Assembly: GCA_020632995.1 (NCBI GenBank)
Contig: JACKEN010000004.1
Span: 248,001-312,000, forward strand
Reading direction: 5' to 3'
Length of the DNA stretch: 64,000 nucleotides
Origin: Deltaproteobacteria bacterium
GTDB lineage: Bacteria > Myxococcota > Kuafuiibacteriia > Kuafuiibacteriales > Kuafuiibacteriaceae
Of this stretch, positions 60,037-64,000 are shown piece after piece. The position numbers and the translations under genes are program-made. The notes below the pieces were generated by a model, which saw only the letters and a program-made list of their open reading frames with translations, was not told where the DNA came from and searched no databases. The stretch's first letter is position 1. The number at the start of each line of letters is the position of its first letter.

Positions 60037-61071
60037 ATGACGAACGTCCAGGCCATCCTCCTCGTCGCCGTGGCGGTGCTCGTGGCCGTGGCTTTCTTCC
60101 TCTGGCGCCGTATCGCGGCCCTCGAAGAGTCGGTGCGCACCGAGCGCGCCACCTCCGAGGACCGCCGCGCCGAGGCCGAGAAGGCCCGGGCCGACACCCG
60201 CACCAAGGTGGCGGAAGTCGATCAGCTCAAGAAGCAACTCCAAGACACGCGTGCCAAGTTGAAGCGCCAGGAGAAGCAGACCGAGGGCGGGGGCTCCAAG
60301 AAGTCCCGCGCCTCGGCCCCCGCCGCAGAGCCGCCGGCCAGCGAGTCCGCGGCCGCGGTGGTGCGGGTGAGCAACAAGGAGGTCGAGGCCGAGGCGGAGC
60401 GCAGGCTGACCGGCCTGCGCAAGGAGCTGGAGGCGGCCCAGGCCAAGATCGTGAAGCTCGAGCAGGCCGAGGCCCGCCGCAAGGCGGAGATCGAGAAGGC
60501 CAAGGCCTCCCTCGCGAGCGAGGCCCCCGAGGCGGCGGCCGCCGCGCCGGCCGAGGGCGCGGCGCCCGAGCAGCAGGTGGCGGCGCTCGAGACTCAGCTC
60601 ACCGCGCTGAAGGACGCGGCCCGCGGCCGCGAGAAGGACCTGGAGCGCCAGCTCCGCAAGCTGGAGGGCCGGGAGCGCGCGTCGACCCGGCGGGCGAACA
60701 ACAACCACGCCCTCTACCAGCTCATCAAGGGTCAGCTCGACCTCGCCGAGGACAAGGTCGCCCTGCTCCGCCGCAAGTACGAGGGCGCCAAGAAGCCCGA
60801 GTCGCTGAAGGCGGATCCGGTGCCGGCGGACGAGGTCGCGGCGGCCCTCGCCGACGAGGCCACGCAGGAGGCCGAGGAGGCCGCGAAGGCGACGGCGGAC
60901 GCCGCGACCGAGGCGGCGGCGGAGGCCGCCCCCGAGGCAGCGGAGGTGGCGGAGGCCGCCCCCGAGGCGGCGGAGGCCGTGGTGGCGGAGGCCGCGCCCG
61001 AGGCGGAGACGGAGGCCGAGGCCCCCGCCGAGACCGCGGAGGCCGAGGCCACCAAGACCGCGGAGGCGTGA
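60037..61071 (+). CDS. Membrane-anchored coiled-coil protein with Ala/Glu-rich tail
   Basis: 344 residues. N-terminal membrane helix (I-L-L-V-A-V-A-V-L-V-A-V-A-F-F-L-W) then long heptad-rich coiled coil (residues 30-240) and a low-complexity tail of E-A-A/A-P-E-A repeats. Likely a structural or scaffolding protein facing the cytoplasm. Start ATG 60037 behind C-G-G-A-G-A. The stop overlaps the next start (GTGA), so it is coupled to the caspase-like gene. Divergent from the FGE-kinase by 148 bp. Confidence 0.85.
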   Translation: MTNVQAILLVAVAVLVAVAFFLWRRIAALEESVRTERATSEDRRAEAEKARADTRTKVAEVDQLKKQLQDTRAKLKRQEKQTEGGGSKKSRASAPAAEPPASESAAAVVRVSNKEVEAEAERRLTGLRKELEAAQAKIVKLEQAEARRKAEIEKAKASLASEAPEAAAAAPAEGAAPEQQVAALETQLTALKDAARGREKDLERQLRKLEGRERASTRRANNNHALYQLIKGQLDLAEDKVALLRRKYEGAKKPESLKADPVPADEVAAALADEATQEAEEAAKATADAATEAAAEAAPEAAEVAEAAPEAAEAVVAEAAPEAETEAEAPAETAEAEATKTAEA

Positions 61072-62504
61072 TCCTCCGGTCCGCGCTGCTCCTGGGGCTG
61101 GCCCTCCTGGCCCCAGGGACCGCCCCGGCCGCCCCGCCCCCCGGGATCCTGGTGGTGGGCGGGGGCTGGGGCCCCGAGGGCACCCAGGCCTCCATCGAGG
61201 CCCACGTGGCCGCGCTGAAGAGCGCCCTCGCCCTCACGAAGCCCACCGTGCTGTTCGCCGACGGCCCCACCACCGCCCCCGCGGTGCAGGAGGCCAGCCC
61301 CGAGCCCGACGAGGCCGCCCGCGTCCTCGGCCTGGTGTTCGACCGGACGGACGGCCTGCAGGTCCGCTACCGCCCAACCACCGTCGCGCCGGACGGCCGC
61401 GCCGCGAAGCAAGACGTCTTGCAGCAGCTGGCCGCGGCTGCGCGGCCAGGGCGACGTGGTGGTCTTCGGGGCCGGCCACGGCGCCCCCGCGGCCGAGGGC
61501 GCGTCCGCCGCGCTCGAGCTGTGGGGGCCCCAGGACCGCCTCGACGTGCCCGAGCTGGCCCGCGCGCTCGACAAGAAGCCCGGGGGCGGGCGCGTCGCCC
61601 TGGTCCTCGGCCACTGCCACTCCGGCGCCTTCGCCGACGTGATGTTCGTGGGCGCCGACCCCGAGGTCGGGCTGGCCGAGCCGACCCGCTGCGTGCTCGC
61701 CGCGGTGCCGGCGGACCGGGAGGCCGCCGGCTGCACCCCGGACATGGACGACACGGGCGCCCAGGCCTACGTGGCGTCCATCGCCGAGGCCCTCACCCGC
61801 AAGGAGGCCGACCTCGACCGTGACGGGCGCATCTCGCTCGCCGAGGCCCACGCCTTCGCGAAGATCCACGACGGCACGGTGGACGTGCCGGTCAGCTCCA
61901 GCGAGCTGTGGCTCTCCGCCCGCGTCGGCGCCCAGGCCCCCGACATCACCACCGTCTCCCTCGCCGACCTCCTCGAGCAGGCGCGTCCGACCGAGCGGGC
62001 GGTGATGCAAGCTGTCCTGCCGAAGCGCATGCGGGGGTCTAGCCCGGGGCGGTGGCCAAGGCGGCCGACGGGCTGGCCGAGCAGATCTCGGTGCTCGACG
62101 AGCAGATCCAGCAGCTGGCCGAGCGGCGCGAGGACGTCCGGCGCGGCCTGGTGGACGCGGTGCTCCTGAAGTGGCCGGAGCTCACCAACCCCTATCACCC
62201 CCGCGCCCGCGCCCTCCTCGCGGGCGACGCGGCCGAGGTGGTGACCTTCGTGAAGCGCCAGCGCCGCCTGGATCAGCTGATGGCGATGGACCGCTCCATC
62301 AGCGCGCTCGACCACCGTCTCCTCCTCCACCAGCGCCGCGCGGCCCGGCTCGAGCGCTGGCTCCGCGCCGCCCAGCGGGTCGCGAACGAGGCCGCCCTGC
62401 GCGCGGGGGGCGACACCGCCCGGGTGGCCGCGCTCGACGCCCTCAACGCGTGCGAGGCCCTGGCCCCGGTGAAGACGCCAGGAGCTCCGCCAGCCAGTCC
62501 ATGA
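61068..62504 (+). CDS. Caspase-like clan CD protease with EF-hand loop (frame changes near 61440 and 62035)
   Basis: About 478 residues from GTG 61068, signal peptide (R-S-A-L-L-L-G-L-A-L-L-A-P-G). The first part G-I-L-V-V-G-G-G-W-G-P leads, after a break, to V-V-F-G-A-G-H-G-A with a candidate catalytic His and V-L-G-H-C-H-S-G-A-F with a candidate catalytic Cys. An EF-hand loop D-L-D-R-D-G-R-I-S-L-A-E lies at 61810-61845. After a second break a helical, charged C-terminal part follows. Same order (His, Cys, EF-hand, A-H-A-F/Y) as the protein at 43015-44477, so the two appear to be one subfamily. The 3' end overlaps the convergent LysR gene by 62 bp. Confidence 0.75.
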
Positions 62505-63360
62505 ACACCCGGACCCGCCGCGAGAGGTTGCGGCGGTGGGGGTACACGATCGAGACCGGCATCGGCTCGGCCCGCAGCCGCGGCAACACCTCGACCAGCT
62601 CGCCCGCCTCGATGTGCGCATCGAGCCCCAGCCACGGCGACTGGATGATCCCGAGCCCTGCAAGGCAGGCTGCGATATAGGCCTCCGCGTTGTTCACCAC
62701 CACCCGCCCCGCCATCGCCAACGTCTGGTAGCCCTCGTCGGTGGGGTACTCGAACCCGTCGGGCCGCTGTCCGAGGGTGCTGGCGTAGTGCACGAGCTGG
62801 TGGCGGGCCAGATCGCGGAGCCCCCGCGGGCGGCCGTGGGCCGCGAGGTACCCGGGGCTCGCCACGTTGATCACCTCCATGCTCCCGATGCGCCGGGCCA
62901 CCAGCCCCGAGTCGCCCAGGTTCCCCACCCGCACCACGCAGTCGTAGCCCTCGGTCACCAGGTCCACCGCGCGGTCCGTGGTGCCGAGCTCGAGGGTGAG
63001 CTCAGGGTGCTCGGCCAGGAACGCGGGGAGGGCGGGGATGAAGCGCAGGCGCGCCATCCGGCTCGGCAGGTCGACCCGGATGCGCCCCACCAGCCCCTGC
63101 CGCGGATCCCGGAACAGGCCCTCCAGCTCGTCCACGTCGCTCAACAGGTCCCGGCAGCGCTCGTAGAAGACGTGGCCGTCCTGGGTGAGCTCCACCCGGC
63201 GCGTGGTGCGGTGCAGGAGCCGGGCCCCAACCCGCTCCTCCAGCCGCTGCACCGCCCCCGACACCGTGGCCTTGGGGAGCCCGAGGCCCTGGGCGGCCCG
63301 GGTGAAGCTCTTCAGCTCCGCCACCCTCATGAACACCCCCATCTCCTGGAGTCGATCCAT
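62443..63360 (-). CDS. LysR-family transcriptional regulator
   Basis: 305 residues. N-terminal winged helix (L-K-S-F-T-R-A-A-Q-G-L-G-L-P-K-A-T-V-S-G-A-V-Q) and C-terminal LysR substrate-binding domain (F-P-A-L-P-type core, V-E-L-T-Q-D-G). Intact frame. Divergent from the SDR gene at 63447 with a palindrome between them, the usual arrangement for a LysR protein and its target. Confidence 0.94.
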   Translation of the reverse strand: MDRLQEMGVFMRVAELKSFTRAAQGLGLPKATVSGAVQRLEERVGARLLHRTTRRVELTQDGHVFYERCRDLLSDVDELEGLFRDPRQGLVGRIRVDLPSRMARLRFIPALPAFLAEHPELTLELGTTDRAVDLVTEGYDCVVRVGNLGDSGLVARRIGSMEVINVASPGYLAAHGRPRGLRDLARHQLVHYASTLGQRPDGFEYPTDEGYQTLAMAGRVVVNNAEAYIAACLAGLGIIQSPWLGLDAHIEAGELVEVLPRLRAEPMPVSIVYPHRRNLSRRVRVFMDWLAELLASSPGPGPRTR

Positions 63361-63372
63361 CGGCTCGAGGAT

Positions 63373-63391
63373 TGTTCCGCCTGAGTGAACA
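63373..63391. promoter_or_regulatory. LysR-type operator candidate
   Basis: Perfect inverted repeat TGTTC-N9-GAACA containing the T-N11-A core typical of LysR binding sites, in the 86-bp space between the divergent LysR gene (start 63360) and SDR gene (start 63447). A further half-site TGTTC occurs at 63414-63418. Confidence 0.65.
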
Positions 63392-63446
63392 GTCTAGCCC
63401 GCTGGTGCATCTTTGTTCGGTCCGCTCCCGCTGGCACCCTGGGTCC

Positions 63447-64000
63447 ATGAGCAACGACACCAAGATCGCCATCATCACCGGGGGCAGCCGTGGCCTGGGC
63501 CGCAACGCCGCCGTCCACCTGGCCCGCCGCGGCGTGGCCAGCATCCTGACCTACAACACCAACCGGGCCGAGGCAGACGCCGCGGTGGCCGAGGTAGAGG
63601 CGGCCGGCGCGAAGGCGGTGGCCCTGCAGCTGGACGTGGGCGAGGCCGCCTCGTTCTCGGACTTCGCGGGCGCGGTCGAGGCCAGCCTGAAGGGCACCTT
63701 CGGCCAGGAGCGCTTCGACTTCCTGGTGAACAACGCGGGCATGGGCCTGCACGCGGCGTTCACGGACACCACCGTCGCGGACTTCGACCGGCTGATGAAC
63801 GTCCACCTGAAGGGGCCCTTCTTCCTCACCCAGCGCCTGCTGCCGTTGATGAAGGACGGCGGGCGCATCCTCAACGTGTCAACCGGGCTTGCGCGCTTCA
63901 GCCTCCCCGGCTACGCGGCCTACGCCACCATGAAGGGCGGCGTGGAGGTCCTGACCCGCTACCTCGCGAAGGAGCTCGGGCCGCGCGGGATCACCGTCAA
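63447..64000 (+). CDS. SDR oxidoreductase (3' end outside window)
   Basis: 185 residues present from ATG 63447 to the window edge. Short-chain dehydrogenase hallmarks: nucleotide motif T-G-G-S-R-G-L-G-R, N-N-A-G-M-G structural motif, catalytic Ser in L-N-V-S-T-G and Tyr-Lys in Y-A-A-Y-A-T-M-K (Y-x-x-x-K). NAD(P)-dependent oxidation or reduction of an unknown substrate. Probably controlled by the divergent LysR regulator through the palindrome at 63373-63391. Confidence 0.93.
   Translation, partial: MSNDTKIAIITGGSRGLGRNAAVHLARRGVASILTYNTNRAEADAAVAEVEAAGAKAVALQLDVGEAASFSDFAGAVEASLKGTFGQERFDFLVNNAGMGLHAAFTDTTVADFDRLMNVHLKGPFFLTQRLLPLMKDGGRILNVSTGLARFSLPGYAAYATMKGGVEVLTRYLAKELGPRGITV

Overview
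The window is very GC-rich (roughly 70 percent by eye) and gene-dense. It looks like a chromosome segment from a free-living member of the Myxococcota (deltaproteobacterial type). The evidence is three eukaryotic-type Ser/Thr kinases (two with PEGA domains, one fused to a formylglycine-generating-enzyme-like domain), four lipoproteins with D-A/S-G-F/L-P linkers, a large PAS/GAF hybrid histidine kinase, caspase-homologue proteases, a candidate sigma-54 promoter and a TtpC-type TonB2 system. I see no rRNA, tRNA or CRISPR array.

Layout. 1-9 kb: end of a DUF885 protein, PEGA kinase, divergent TPR protein, hybrid histidine kinase, Cys-rich lipoprotein. 8.6-9.0 kb: a non-coding patch with an inverted-repeat element and a transposon-like scrap. 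9-14.5 kb: alpha/beta hydrolase and LOG protein facing tldD-tldE-HAD phosphatase. 14.5-18.2 kb: NlpC/P60-like protein, low-complexity lipoprotein, IS630-type transposase remnant and a beta-barrel gene that runs into it. 18.4-28.1 kb: a small secreted protein behind a candidate sigma-54 promoter, facing a putative eight-gene operon read leftward from 28.07 kb (DUF3450, TtpC-like ExbB, ExbB, ExbD, TonB, TPR protein, TonB-dependent receptor, three-domain fasciclin lipoprotein). 28.3-31.4 kb: di-haem cytochrome c, repeat lipoprotein, SRPBCC-epimerase fusion. 31.6-41.5 kb: a cNMP-binding/4[4Fe-4S]/membrane-haem protein with a large TPR partner, a second PEGA kinase and a secreted Cys-repeat protein. 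41.5-45.4 kb: ECF sigma/anti-sigma pair divergent from a caspase homologue and an FGE-like lipoprotein. 45.4-52 kb: HtrA-like protease, flavin monooxygenase with divergent PucR-type regulator, YCII-like protein, amidohydrolase. 52.1-56.8 kb: TRAP transporter (TatT, DctP, DctQ, DctM). 56.8-62.5 kb: FGE-kinase, coiled-coil protein and a second caspase-like protein. 62.4-64 kb: LysR regulator divergent from an SDR oxidoreductase that leaves the window.

The most unusual signal is a short repeat family at two loci: 25-bp direct repeats around a 78-bp period at 2936-3038, and 15-bp direct repeats with a 75-bp period at 13973-14137. Both are open in the host reading frame and lie inside proteins (a signal peptide and a phosphatase loop). 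Each carries a 7-bp hairpin whose sequence differs between loci by two fully compensated base pairs.

Caution on quality: many clearly homologous genes are split by single-base frame changes, usually in G/C runs, and the TRAP region at 52.2-56.6 kb carries dozens. Protein similarity continues on both sides of each break, so sequencing or assembly error is the simplest explanation. I give such genes as one CDS spanning the breaks and name the break positions.
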